64,000 nt of DNA, taken from NCBI GenBank assembly GCA_022510955.1, contig JAFLSM010000004.1:1-64000 (forward strand). The letters run 5' to 3'. The position numbers and the translations under genes were made by a program. Numbering within the stretch: position 1 is the stretch's first letter; each line of letters begins with the position of its first letter. A model generated the notes under the pieces. The model made no database searches, had not been told where the DNA came from, and saw only the letters and a list, made by a program, of their open reading frames with translations. Below are positions 10,999-19,718 of this stretch, in pieces. This DNA comes from Ruminococcus sp. (GTDB lineage: Bacteria; Bacillota; Clostridia; Oscillospirales; Acutalibacteraceae).

Positions 10999-11674
10999 AG
11001 CCCATCAACTCCAAAGCCTCTCGTGCAGCCTGCTGTTCTGCCTCTTTTTTACTTTTTCCTCCGCCTTTACCGATAACATTGCTGTTTAAGTGTACTTCAA
11101 CAACAAAATGCTTGTTATGGTCAGGTCCACTCTCGCCTACAAGAACATACTCAATCTGCTCACCCGGATTTTTCTGAATAATTTCCTGTAAGGTTGTTTT
11201 ATAGTCATTAATTCTCTTTTTCTTTGAATTTTTAATAGCAGGAATAATAAAATTGAGAATATGCTTTGATACAGGCTCAATTCCTCCGTCAATATAAATT
11301 GCGGCAATTAACGCCTCAAAGGCATCTGACAAGATTGATGGTCTGTCAGAGCCTCCGTTATTACGCTCGCCCTTGCTTAAAATTATATATTTGCCCAGAT
11401 TTATAGATTTAGCAAAAGCATAAAGAGATTTTTCACAAACAAGAGAAGCCCTTAGCTTTGTAAGCTCCCCCTCAGGAAGTTCAGGACAATGCTTGAAAAT
11501 ATAGTCAGAAACAACGATTGAAAGCACTGCATCTCCCAAAAATTCAAGTCTCTCATTATATTTAATATGCTTTGATTTATGCTCATTTGCATAAGATGAA
11601 TGTGTCAAAGCCTCTTTGAGCAAATCAAAATTGTTAAAATGATAACCAATTTTATTTTGTAACTCGTTCATCAT
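10994..11674 (-). CDS. rnc: Ribonuclease III
   Basis: NERLEFLGDAVLSIVVSDYIF and a C-terminal dsRBD (GKGGGKSKKEAEQQAAREAL). Confidence 0.96.
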   Translation of the reverse strand: MMNELQNKIGYHFNNFDLLKEALTHSSYANEHKSKHIKYNERLEFLGDAVLSIVVSDYIFKHCPELPEGELTKLRASLVCEKSLYAFAKSINLGKYIILSKGERNNGGSDRPSILSDAFEALIAAIYIDGGIEPVSKHILNFIIPAIKNSKKKRINDYKTTLQEIIQKNPGEQIEYVLVGESGPDHNKHFVVEVHLNSNVIGKGGGKSKKEAEQQAAREALELMGY

Positions 11675-11687
11675 AAACTCCTAAAAT

Positions 11688-12668
11688 TTACAAAGAAGAT
11701 GAAATCTCTCTGATAGTATCGGCACTTACATATTCCTTGCATAGCTTAATTGCATTGAAAATTGTTTTGGCATTTGAGTCACCGTGTGCCTTAAAAACAG
11801 GTTTTGATGTACCAAGAATTGCTGCGCCGCCATAGGAATTATAATCAAACCTTGTTTTAAATCCCTTCAAATCCTTCATAATAAGAGCAGCAGATAATTT
11901 GCCCTTAGCGCTACCATAAAAAAGATTTTTTATCTCTTTCATAAGCGCTATTGCAACACCTTCATATGTTTTGAGAATAAGATTTCCTGTAAATCCATCG
12001 CACACAACAACATCACAAACACCTTTCGGTATATCTCTGCCCTCAACATTTCCGATAAAATTCAAATTACTGTTTGACAACAGCTCATATGTATTCTGAT
12101 AAAGCTCTGTTCCCTTATGTTCTTCTGTGCCGACATTTGCAAGACCGATACGGGGTTTATCAATTCCCATAACCTTTTGCATATAAATTGATCCCATAAC
12201 TGCAAACTGATAAAGCATTTCGGGACGGCATTCAATATTTGCGCCTCCATCCATAAGCATAAAAAAGCCATTCACAGAAGGCATAATAGGAGCAAATGCA
12301 GGACGCTTGATACCCTTGATTCGTTTAATTCCAAGCGTTGCACCCATACACAGTGCACCGCTATTACCCGCACTGATGAAGGCATCACCCTTGCCCTCGT
12401 TGAGCAATTTAATTCCAACCGCCATTGAGCTGTCCTTTTTTGTCTTAAGAACAGCATCAGCAGTATCATCCATTGTGATGATTTCATTGCAATTCTCAAT
12501 CTCTATGCCATTAAGTGAAATTGAGTTCTCACTTGCAACCTGATTTATTATTTCTTGATTACCTGTTAAAATTATATTAACACCAAGCTGTTGGACAGCA
12601 TCAGCACAACCCTTGATTATTTCAAGAGGTGCATTATCACCGCCAAAAGCATCTACAATTATCTTCAT
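11688..12668 (-). CDS. plsX: Phosphate acyltransferase PlsX
   Basis: MKIIVDAFGGDNAPLEIIKG...GDAFISAGNSGALCMG. The ORF track extends to 12797, but the N-terminal ~40 aa come from intergenic hairpin sequence. Confidence 0.93.
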   Translation of the reverse strand: MKIIVDAFGGDNAPLEIIKGCADAVQQLGVNIILTGNQEIINQVASENSISLNGIEIENCNEIITMDDTADAVLKTKKDSSMAVGIKLLNEGKGDAFISAGNSGALCMGATLGIKRIKGIKRPAFAPIMPSVNGFFMLMDGGANIECRPEMLYQFAVMGSIYMQKVMGIDKPRIGLANVGTEEHKGTELYQNTYELLSNSNLNFIGNVEGRDIPKGVCDVVVCDGFTGNLILKTYEGVAIALMKEIKNLFYGSAKGKLSAALIMKDLKGFKTRFDYNSYGGAAILGTSKPVFKAHGDSNAKTIFNAIKLCKEYVSADTIREISSSL

Positions 12669-12822
12669 ATTAAATTCCATAGCCTTTCCGCCCACAAATA
12701 TCAGATAAAACTTCCTACAACCTTGCCGTGGGCGAATAAGGCGTAAATGGAATTTTAGCCATCGCTCGTTGCCGCTTGCGGCAAGCTGAGCAGGCAATAT
12801 AATTTGAGAATAGTGTGATTTT

Positions 12823-14145
12823 TCACACTATACCCCTTATTTTATCAGTGATAAACATATCCAAAGAATGTAATGCACGCTCTGCATAAGCAGCTGCCCT
12901 CTCGTGTTTATCTCTAGGTCTGTTCTCAAGTGACGGCAAAACACCCAAATTTGCACCCATTGGCTGAAATTTTTCAACTGTAGGGTCAGATATATATCCT
13001 GCCAAAGCACCCATCATAGTGTCTTTGGGAAGTACTAATGTTTCTTCATCATTTAAAACTCTGCACGCATTAATTCCTGCTAAAATTCCGGATGACGCAG
13101 ATTCCATATATCCCTCAACGCCCGTAATTTGACCTGCAAAGAAAATATTTTTATTTTCCTTTAAAGAATAATCCACATTTAACAGTTTAGGAGAACAAAT
13201 AAATGTATTTCTATGCATAACACCATATCTAACAAAATCTGCTTTATTAAGTGCCGGAATGAGCGAAAAAACACGCTTTTGCTCTCCAAATTTAAGATTT
13301 GTCTGAAATCCCACGAGGTTATACATTGAACCGGCTTCATTCTCCTTGCGTAACTGAAGAACAGCCCATGGTCTGTGACCCGTTTTGGGATTTATAAGTC
13401 CAACAGGCTTCATAGGACCAAAACGCAGTGTATCCTCGCCACGCTGTGCCATAACCTCAACCGGCATACATCCTTCATAAACCTTTGGATTATTCACATC
13501 AAAATCATGCAGCGGAGCACGCTCGGCGCTGATTAAAGCCTCATAAAAGGTTTCGTACTCATCTTTGTTCATTGGACAATTAATATAGTCATCCCCATCG
13601 CCCTTTCCGTAGCGTGATGCACAAAATGCATATTCCATATCAACACTTTCAGCAGTAACGATAGGTGCGGCGGCATCAAAAAATGAAAGAGAATCTCCAA
13701 ATCTGCGTTGAATTGAATCAGCAAGAGGGTCAGAAGTTAGCGGTCCTGACGCTATAATAGTAATTGCATCATTTGGAATTTGAGTAACTTCCTCTTCAAT
13801 AACCTCAATATACGGATTATTTCTTATGCTGTCAGTGACAAGCTGTGAAAAAATCTGTCTGTCAACAGCCAAAGCACCGCCTGCAGGAACTCTGCACCTG
13901 TCAGCACACTTCATTAAAAAAGAGTTAAGATGTCGCATCTCTTCTTTCAATAGTCCTGCGGCACTTTCAATTCTTGCTGCTTTCAACGAATTTGAACAGA
14001 CAAGTTCACCGAATAAATCAGACTGATGAGCAGGTGTTTTCTTTTTAGGTTTCATATCAAAAAGTCTTACATTGATTTTTCTTGATGCAATTTGCATTGC
14101 CGCCTCACACCCTGCAAGACCTGCTCCAATAACATTTATATACAT
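12823..14145 (-). CDS. trmFO: Methylenetetrahydrofolate-tRNA-(uracil-5-)-methyltransferase
   Basis: VIGAGLAGCEAAMQIA, LVCSNSLKA, FFAGQITGVEGYMESASSG; follows topA. Confidence 0.96.
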   Translation of the reverse strand: MYINVIGAGLAGCEAAMQIASRKINVRLFDMKPKKKTPAHQSDLFGELVCSNSLKAARIESAAGLLKEEMRHLNSFLMKCADRCRVPAGGALAVDRQIFSQLVTDSIRNNPYIEVIEEEVTQIPNDAITIIASGPLTSDPLADSIQRRFGDSLSFFDAAAPIVTAESVDMEYAFCASRYGKGDGDDYINCPMNKDEYETFYEALISAERAPLHDFDVNNPKVYEGCMPVEVMAQRGEDTLRFGPMKPVGLINPKTGHRPWAVLQLRKENEAGSMYNLVGFQTNLKFGEQKRVFSLIPALNKADFVRYGVMHRNTFICSPKLLNVDYSLKENKNIFFAGQITGVEGYMESASSGILAGINACRVLNDEETLVLPKDTMMGALAGYISDPTVEKFQPMGANLGVLPSLENRPRDKHERAAAYAERALHSLDMFITDKIRGIV

Positions 14146-16235
14146 TAGTTTTCTTCCTGAATATCTGTTTTAGTATAGCCACAACCTTCTTTTGCACAGA
14201 AAAGAGTTGGCTTTTTGCCTTTTTTCTTATAGAGCACTTCCCCACACTGCGGACATTTTTCGTTAGTAGGTTCATTCCAGCTAACAAAGTCGCAGTTAGG
14301 GTAGTTTGAGCATCCATAAAAAATACGCTTTGATTTTGTATGCTTGACGATTACATCGCCATCACATTTTGGACATTTTACTCCTGTTTTTTCGACAAAT
14401 TTCATAACATTTTTGCATTCCGGATAACCTGGACAAGCAATAAATTTGCCAAATCTGCCCATCTTAACAACCATATTTTTGCCACATTTATCACAGATGA
14501 TATCGGTCTCATCTTCTTTTAATTTTAGCTTGACACCATCCATTTCGGCTTTTGCAAACTTTAGTGTTTCCTCAAAATCTCCATAAAACTCGCTGAGCAC
14601 ATCAATCCACTTTTCATTGCCTTGCTCAACTGTATCAAGCTCTCCTTCCATCTGAGCTGTAAATTTAAGATTTACAATCTTTGGAAAACGCTCTTTCATC
14701 AGCTTTGTGATAACCTCACCAAGCTCCGTAGGAACCAAGCTTTTTGCTTCACGCTTAACATATTCACGGCTTGTAATTGTTGTTATGGTTGCCGCATAGG
14801 TTGAAGGTCTACCTATTCCGTATTCTTCAAGCGCTTTAATAAGAGATGCTTCGGTATATCGTGCAGGAGGTTGAGTAAAGTGCTGGTTCTTCTTTAACTC
14901 CTTGCACTTTGCCGGCATACCTTTTTCAAGCGGAGGAAGCTGTTTAGAACTCTCCTCTTCTTCATCTTTGCCCTCAACATATAACTTTGTGAAACCGTCA
15001 AAACTTACATAATAGCCTGATGCTTTAAATGTATATCCATTAGCCTCAATATCAGCCTGTGTTGTTTTGTGGACACATTCAGCCATTTGCGACGCAACGA
15101 ATCTGTTCCAGATTAGCTTATAAAGCTTATACTGGTCAGATGTTAAACTTCCTTTAATTTTATCAGGTGCAAGACTTGGCATTGATGGACGAATAGCTTC
15201 GTGACCATCTTGTGCGTTATTTCTTGATTTAAACACCCTTGGCTTTGCAGGCAAATATTCACTGCCAAATTCGCTGCCGATATACTGCGTTACCTCATCA
15301 ATAGCAACATTAGAAACTCTGAGTGAGTCAGTTCTCATATATGTTATAAGACCTGTTGCACCCATTCCCTCAACATCAACACCTTCATACAGTTCCTGCG
15401 CAACCTTCATGGTTCTGCGTGACTGAAATCCAAGTTTTCGGGATGCCTCCTGCTGTAAGGTTGATGTAATAAATGGTGGTGCAGGCTGTTTCTTTCGTGT
15501 TCCGTTACGCACCTTTGTGATTGTGTATTCAGCATCAAGCAAATCTTTTTCAATTTTATCTGCCTGCTCCTGATTTTCTATTTTAATCTTTCCGTTTTGG
15601 TCAGAGTAAAGTGTGGCAGAAAATTGCTTTCTGCTGCCTTTTGGAATAAACTTTGCATCGATTGACCAGTATTCCACCGGCTTAAACTTTCTAATCTCTT
15701 CTTCTCTGTCAACAATAATTCTTAATGCTACTGACTGCACACGGCCTGCGGAAAGTCCTCTTCTGATTTTTTGAGAAATAAACGGACTTAGCTTATAACC
15801 AACAAGCCTGTCAAGTATTCTTCGTGCTTGCTGTGCATTGACAAGGTCGATGTTGATTGAACGAGGATTGCTCATACCGTTTGTTACGCCGGTCTTTGTA
15901 ATTTCGTTAAACTCAACACGATTACAGTAATCCTCCGGCAAATCAAGAATATAAGCAAGATGCCATGAAATTGCTTCACCCTCTCTATCAGGGTCAGTTG
16001 CAAGATATATATTATCACTTTTAGATGCAAGGGATTTTAGCTCCTTAACAAGCTTTTCTTTTCCTTTGATAATATCATATTTAGGTGTAAAATTATTCTT
16101 TATATCAACACTTAAGCGTGCCTTTGGCAGGTCACGCACATGTCCCATAGAAGCAACAACCTCATAGTCGCTGCCAAGATATTTTTTTATTGTTTTAGCT
16201 TTTGCAGGTGACTCCACAATTACCAAATTAGACAT
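14145..16235 (-). CDS. topA: DNA topoisomerase I
   Basis: LVIVESPAKAKTIKKYLG Toprim, ITYMRTDSLRVS active site, C-terminal zinc-finger repeats. Confidence 0.97.
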   Translation of the reverse strand: MSNLVIVESPAKAKTIKKYLGSDYEVVASMGHVRDLPKARLSVDIKNNFTPKYDIIKGKEKLVKELKSLASKSDNIYLATDPDREGEAISWHLAYILDLPEDYCNRVEFNEITKTGVTNGMSNPRSINIDLVNAQQARRILDRLVGYKLSPFISQKIRRGLSAGRVQSVALRIIVDREEEIRKFKPVEYWSIDAKFIPKGSRKQFSATLYSDQNGKIKIENQEQADKIEKDLLDAEYTITKVRNGTRKKQPAPPFITSTLQQEASRKLGFQSRRTMKVAQELYEGVDVEGMGATGLITYMRTDSLRVSNVAIDEVTQYIGSEFGSEYLPAKPRVFKSRNNAQDGHEAIRPSMPSLAPDKIKGSLTSDQYKLYKLIWNRFVASQMAECVHKTTQADIEANGYTFKASGYYVSFDGFTKLYVEGKDEEEESSKQLPPLEKGMPAKCKELKKNQHFTQPPARYTEASLIKALEEYGIGRPSTYAATITTITSREYVKREAKSLVPTELGEVITKLMKERFPKIVNLKFTAQMEGELDTVEQGNEKWIDVLSEFYGDFEETLKFAKAEMDGVKLKLKEDETDIICDKCGKNMVVKMGRFGKFIACPGYPECKNVMKFVEKTGVKCPKCDGDVIVKHTKSKRIFYGCSNYPNCDFVSWNEPTNEKCPQCGEVLYKKKGKKPTLFCAKEGCGYTKTDIQEEN

Positions 16236-16253
16236 TTATTAATGTGCCTCCAT

Positions 16254-17504
16254 TTATTTTAAAATATATCTGCGTCCTTGAAGTGCCTGAACTAAGCCTT
16301 TCATTTCAAGCGTTGTAAGGGCTGCAAGCACCTTAAACACTGGAATATTCAAATCAGCAGCAATTTTATCTATATGAACAGGCTCGTTGTTTATATAATC
16401 ATATACAGATTGAGCTATTGTATTCAAGTTTACATTATCTTTGTGTTTTATTTCTATATTTAAATTATCATTTTTTGTTTTAGGATAATCTATATTATTA
16501 TTTTCATTTGATGAAGTTAAGTTCACCCTTGACTGCTTTACTCTCAATTTCGGCATACCCTTAACAGGAACAGCTTCAATATCTTCAAGCGACAGATTGT
16601 TAAAATCAACTTTATCGTTTGTTGCATACAGATTGTCAAAAGATGTTAAAATATCCATAAAATCCGTCACAGGAATTGCCGTACCGTCTTTTATTCGTTC
16701 ATTTGAACCCTCATTTTGAGGGCTGTTATTACCAAGAAGAGCATATACCTTTTTGCCCATTTCTCCGGCAAGATTTGCAGTAATCAACGAACCCGACTTT
16801 ACGCCTGACTCAATTATCAGTACGCCGTCGGAAAGTGCCGCAATAATCCTGTTGCGAGCAGGAAAATAATAGCTCCGAGGTGTTTCATCAGGTGGATATT
16901 CTGAAATAACTGCACCGCGCTTTGTAATAGCACTCCTCATTCCTGCATTCTCACTAAGATAACTTGCATTAATTCCGCAGCCTCGCACGCATATTGTCAC
17001 ACCATCTGCTGCAAGTGAGCCTCTGTGAGATGCACAATCAACTCCAAGAGCGCCACCACTGACAACAGCAACACCGTATTTCGAAAGAGCGTAGCCGAAC
17101 TTATATGAATTATCAATACCATACTTCGTCGCTCTGCGAGTACCGACTATACCTATTGTAAGTCTGTTGTCAACATCAGGAAAAGTTCCGCTAACATATA
17201 TTACAGCGGGCGGACATTCAATATTACGCAAGCACTGCGGATATTTTTCATCATCCAGTGCAATCACAGAATATTTTAGTTCATTACATCTTTCAATAAT
17301 TCTGTCAGCAACAGAAATATTTACAGATTTCAGCTTATTGATATCATTTTGTGAGAAAATTCCGCAAAAACGCCACTCTTGCTCACCACCATTATAAAAA
17401 TCAGAAACATCCGAGTATAATTCATATATTTTTCTGACTTTAGGGGTATTATAACCAAGAGTCTGCGTTATCCATATCCAAATTCGAGTATTAGAAGAAA
17501 TCAT
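16254..17504 (-). CDS. dprA: DNA-processing protein DprA
   Basis: Rossmann GIVGTRRATKYG, VVSGGALGVDCASHRGSL, C-terminal winged helix. ATG at 17504 overlaps the upstream TGA (ATGA), so it is preferred over the track start at 17519. Confidence 0.93.
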   Translation of the reverse strand: MISSNTRIWIWITQTLGYNTPKVRKIYELYSDVSDFYNGGEQEWRFCGIFSQNDINKLKSVNISVADRIIERCNELKYSVIALDDEKYPQCLRNIECPPAVIYVSGTFPDVDNRLTIGIVGTRRATKYGIDNSYKFGYALSKYGVAVVSGGALGVDCASHRGSLAADGVTICVRGCGINASYLSENAGMRSAITKRGAVISEYPPDETPRSYYFPARNRIIAALSDGVLIIESGVKSGSLITANLAGEMGKKVYALLGNNSPQNEGSNERIKDGTAIPVTDFMDILTSFDNLYATNDKVDFNNLSLEDIEAVPVKGMPKLRVKQSRVNLTSSNENNNIDYPKTKNDNLNIEIKHKDNVNLNTIAQSVYDYINNEPVHIDKIAADLNIPVFKVLAALTTLEMKGLVQALQGRRYILK

Positions 17505-18295
17505 TTTACCATTTCCCACATTATGATTGATGCAGCAGTTGAAGCATTTAAAGACTCAGCCCTGCCATTCATTGGAATAGTAATTTTCTCATTACACATT
17601 TCAATGGTTTCTGCCTTGAGTCCGTTGCCCTCATTGCCAATTACAGTAACACAGGGCAACTCAAACTTATTTTCTGTGATTTTTTTGGCATCCTGTGTTA
17701 CAACAGCAGCATAGGTATTAAGCTCGCTATGTTCAGATAAAAAACCACAGATAGAGTCACAAATTATAAAAGGCAACCTAAACACTGCACCCATACTGCC
17801 TCTTACAACCTTTGGACTAAAAAAGTCACAGCAGTCCGAAGACATTATTACTCCGTCAATACCCAAAGCCTCAGCGGTTCTAAGAACTGTACCAAGATTT
17901 GACGGATCCTGCATATTGTCAAGTGCTATAAATTTGCTATTCTTATTAATTGTATCAAACTCATTCGTTTTGTCAAGTGCTTTTATCACACACAAAAAAC
18001 CCTGCGGAGTTTCAGTATCGCTCAAAACTGCAAATATATCTTCTGTGACAAGAAAAGTTTTCTTAGCATAGTCGCTAATTTTTTTAAAGTAGTTAGGATA
18101 CTTATCTCTTGCCTTTTCGGTTGCTAAAAACAATTCTATTTCAGCGTTACTGCATAATGCATCATTACAAATTCTAACACCCTCAGCAATAAAATGTCCG
18201 TTTTTGCGTCTGTGCTTTGCACTGTTTTTTAACTTAAAAGTATTTTTGATATTTATATTATCTTTACTTGATAAAATTTGCATATCGTCCACCAA
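17501..18295 (-). CDS. TrmH/SpoU-family RNA 2'-O-methyltransferase
   Basis: FIALDNMQDPSNLGTVLRTAEALGI, VVRGSMGAVFRLPF, IGNEGNGL, IPMNGRAESLNASTAASI motifs. Confidence 0.92.
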   Translation of the reverse strand: MVDDMQILSSKDNINIKNTFKLKNSAKHRRKNGHFIAEGVRICNDALCSNAEIELFLATEKARDKYPNYFKKISDYAKKTFLVTEDIFAVLSDTETPQGFLCVIKALDKTNEFDTINKNSKFIALDNMQDPSNLGTVLRTAEALGIDGVIMSSDCCDFFSPKVVRGSMGAVFRLPFIICDSICGFLSEHSELNTYAAVVTQDAKKITENKFELPCVTVIGNEGNGLKAETIEMCNEKITIPMNGRAESLNASTAASIIMWEMVK

Positions 18296-18351
18296 GTCCC
18301 AAAAACAGCAAATGCGTTTGGAAAACCAAACGCAATTACAGTTATAATTAA

Positions 18352-18702
18352 TTAAGCATTTTTAGCCTGTTCAACAAGTGATGCAAAAGCAGCTGGGTCT
18401 GAAATAGCAATTTCAGAAAGCATCTTACGGTTAAGTGTGATGCCAGCCTTCTTAAGACCATTCATAAATGTTGAATAGTTAGTACCGTTTGCCTTGCAAG
18501 CTGCAGAAATACGAGTAATCCAAAGACGACGGAAGTCTCTCTTTCTCTGCTTACGACCAATGTATGCATAGTTGCCTGACTTCATAACGGCCTGTTTAGC
18601 CATTTTGAAATGTCTTGATTTAGAACCCCAATATCCTTTGGCAAGTTTTAATGTCTTTTTTCTTCTTTTGCGAGTCATCATCGCACCTTTTACACGTGCC
18701 AT
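18352..18702 (-). CDS. rplT: 50S ribosomal protein L20
   Basis: [62 protein letters not shown]. Confidence 0.98.
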   Translation of the reverse strand: MARVKGAMMTRKRRKKTLKLAKGYWGSKSRHFKMAKQAVMKSGNYAYIGRKQRKRDFRRLWITRISAACKANGTNYSTFMNGLKKAGITLNRKMLSEIAISDPAAFASLVEQAKNA

Positions 18703-18757
18703 ATATGTTACCTCCGATTATTTAGTGTAGTTAAATTTAAAAATTCCCGGTAAACGA

Positions 18758-18955
18758 TTATTTGTAAGGAATAAGACGCTTAACCTGAGCTGTATTTGTC
18801 TTGTCAGTAACAACTGTCTGACGAAGACCTCTTTTACGCTTTGTTGTCTTCTTGTTCAAGATATGACTTTTGTTAGCGTGAGCACGGATAACTTTACCGT
18901 TTTTAGAAAGTTTAAAACGCTTTTTGGCACCGCTGTGTGTTTTAATTTTAGGCAT
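18758..18955 (-). CDS. rpmI: 50S ribosomal protein L35
   Basis: [33 protein letters not shown]. Confidence 0.98.
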   Translation of the reverse strand: MPKIKTHSGAKKRFKLSKNGKVIRAHANKSHILNKKTTKRKRGLRQTVVTDKTNTAQVKRLIPYK

Positions 18956-18978
18956 AATAATATCCTCCTTAGCTTTGA

Positions 18979-19503
18979 TTACTTATTGGACTTTGGCGCA
19001 AGAAACATAAGCATATTGCGACCCTCAAGCTTTGCAGGCTTTTCAATCACAGCAACTTCGCTGCAAGCATCTGCAAAACGCTTCATAGTGTCAAGACCGA
19101 TTTCAGGGTGACCCATTTCACGACCTCTAAACCTGATTGAAACTTTTACCTTATCACCATGCTTAATGAATTTTAGAGCATTATTAAGCTTTGTATTAAA
19201 ATCGTGTGTATCAATATTAAGTGAAAGTCTTACTTCCTTAATATCAACAACATGCTGATTTTTTCTTGCCTCTTTTTCTCTTTTTGCCTGCTCAAAGCGG
19301 TATTTGCCATAATCCATAATCTTGCATACAGGCGGTTTGCTCTGTGGAGCAATTTTAACCAGATCAAGATTTTGCTGATCAGCGAGATTAAGTGCTGCAC
19401 TTGCTGACATAATACCAAGCTGCTGACCGTCAGAGCTAATTACTCTAAGTTCTTTGTCGCGGATTTCTTCGTTAATCTGAACATTGTTCTCTTTCTTGCC
19501 GAT
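18979..19503 (-). CDS. infC: Translation initiation factor IF-3, probable ATC start
   Basis: [29 protein letters not shown]; infC-rpmI-rplT order. The first 44 aa of the track ORF (start 19635) translate the leader. A GGAGG precedes in-frame ATC at 19503 by 9 nt. Confidence 0.93.
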   Translation of the reverse strand: MGKKENNVQINEEIRDKELRVISSDGQQLGIMSASAALNLADQQNLDLVKIAPQSKPPVCKIMDYGKYRFEQAKREKEARKNQHVVDIKEVRLSLNIDTHDFNTKLNNALKFIKHGDKVKVSIRFRGREMGHPEIGLDTMKRFADACSEVAVIEKPAKLEGRNMLMFLAPKSNK

Positions 19504-19680
19504 GGGTAAGCACCTCCAAAGTACCTTAAAAATAATAAATGCGGACAGAAATACATCCGTCCGCATAGCAATACATAGTAACAGTAAAACTGATTGTATT
19601 GACCCGTGCAGACGACACCCCACAGGTGAAAGCATTTCCGCTTTGCTTTATTTTACCTGACTATTATATTACAATTATAT
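19504..19680 (-). promoter_or_regulatory. Probable L20-type leader with attenuator upstream of infC-rpmI-rplT
   Basis: Structured ~170-nt leader on the minus strand, including a CACCTGTGGGG...CTGCACGGGTC segment, a CAATACA...TGTATTG hairpin, and a terminator-like ATGCGGAC...GTCCGCAT hairpin (19539-19566) followed by TTATTATTTTT. Confidence 0.7.
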
Positions 19681-19718
19681 TCTCTTGTCAAGAATAATTT
19701 TACTTTTTGAGAATATTT

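Noticed and set aside
12669-12797. N-terminal extension MPAQLAASGNERWLKFHLRLIRPRQG... of the plsX ORF
   Set aside because: It translates palindromic intergenic DNA; PlsX proteins begin at MKIIVDAFGG, which is present at 12668.
19504-19635. N-terminal extension of the infC ORF (MLSPVGCRLHGSIQ...)
   Set aside because: It translates the structured leader and attenuator hairpins; IF3 homology starts at or just after the ATC at 19503.
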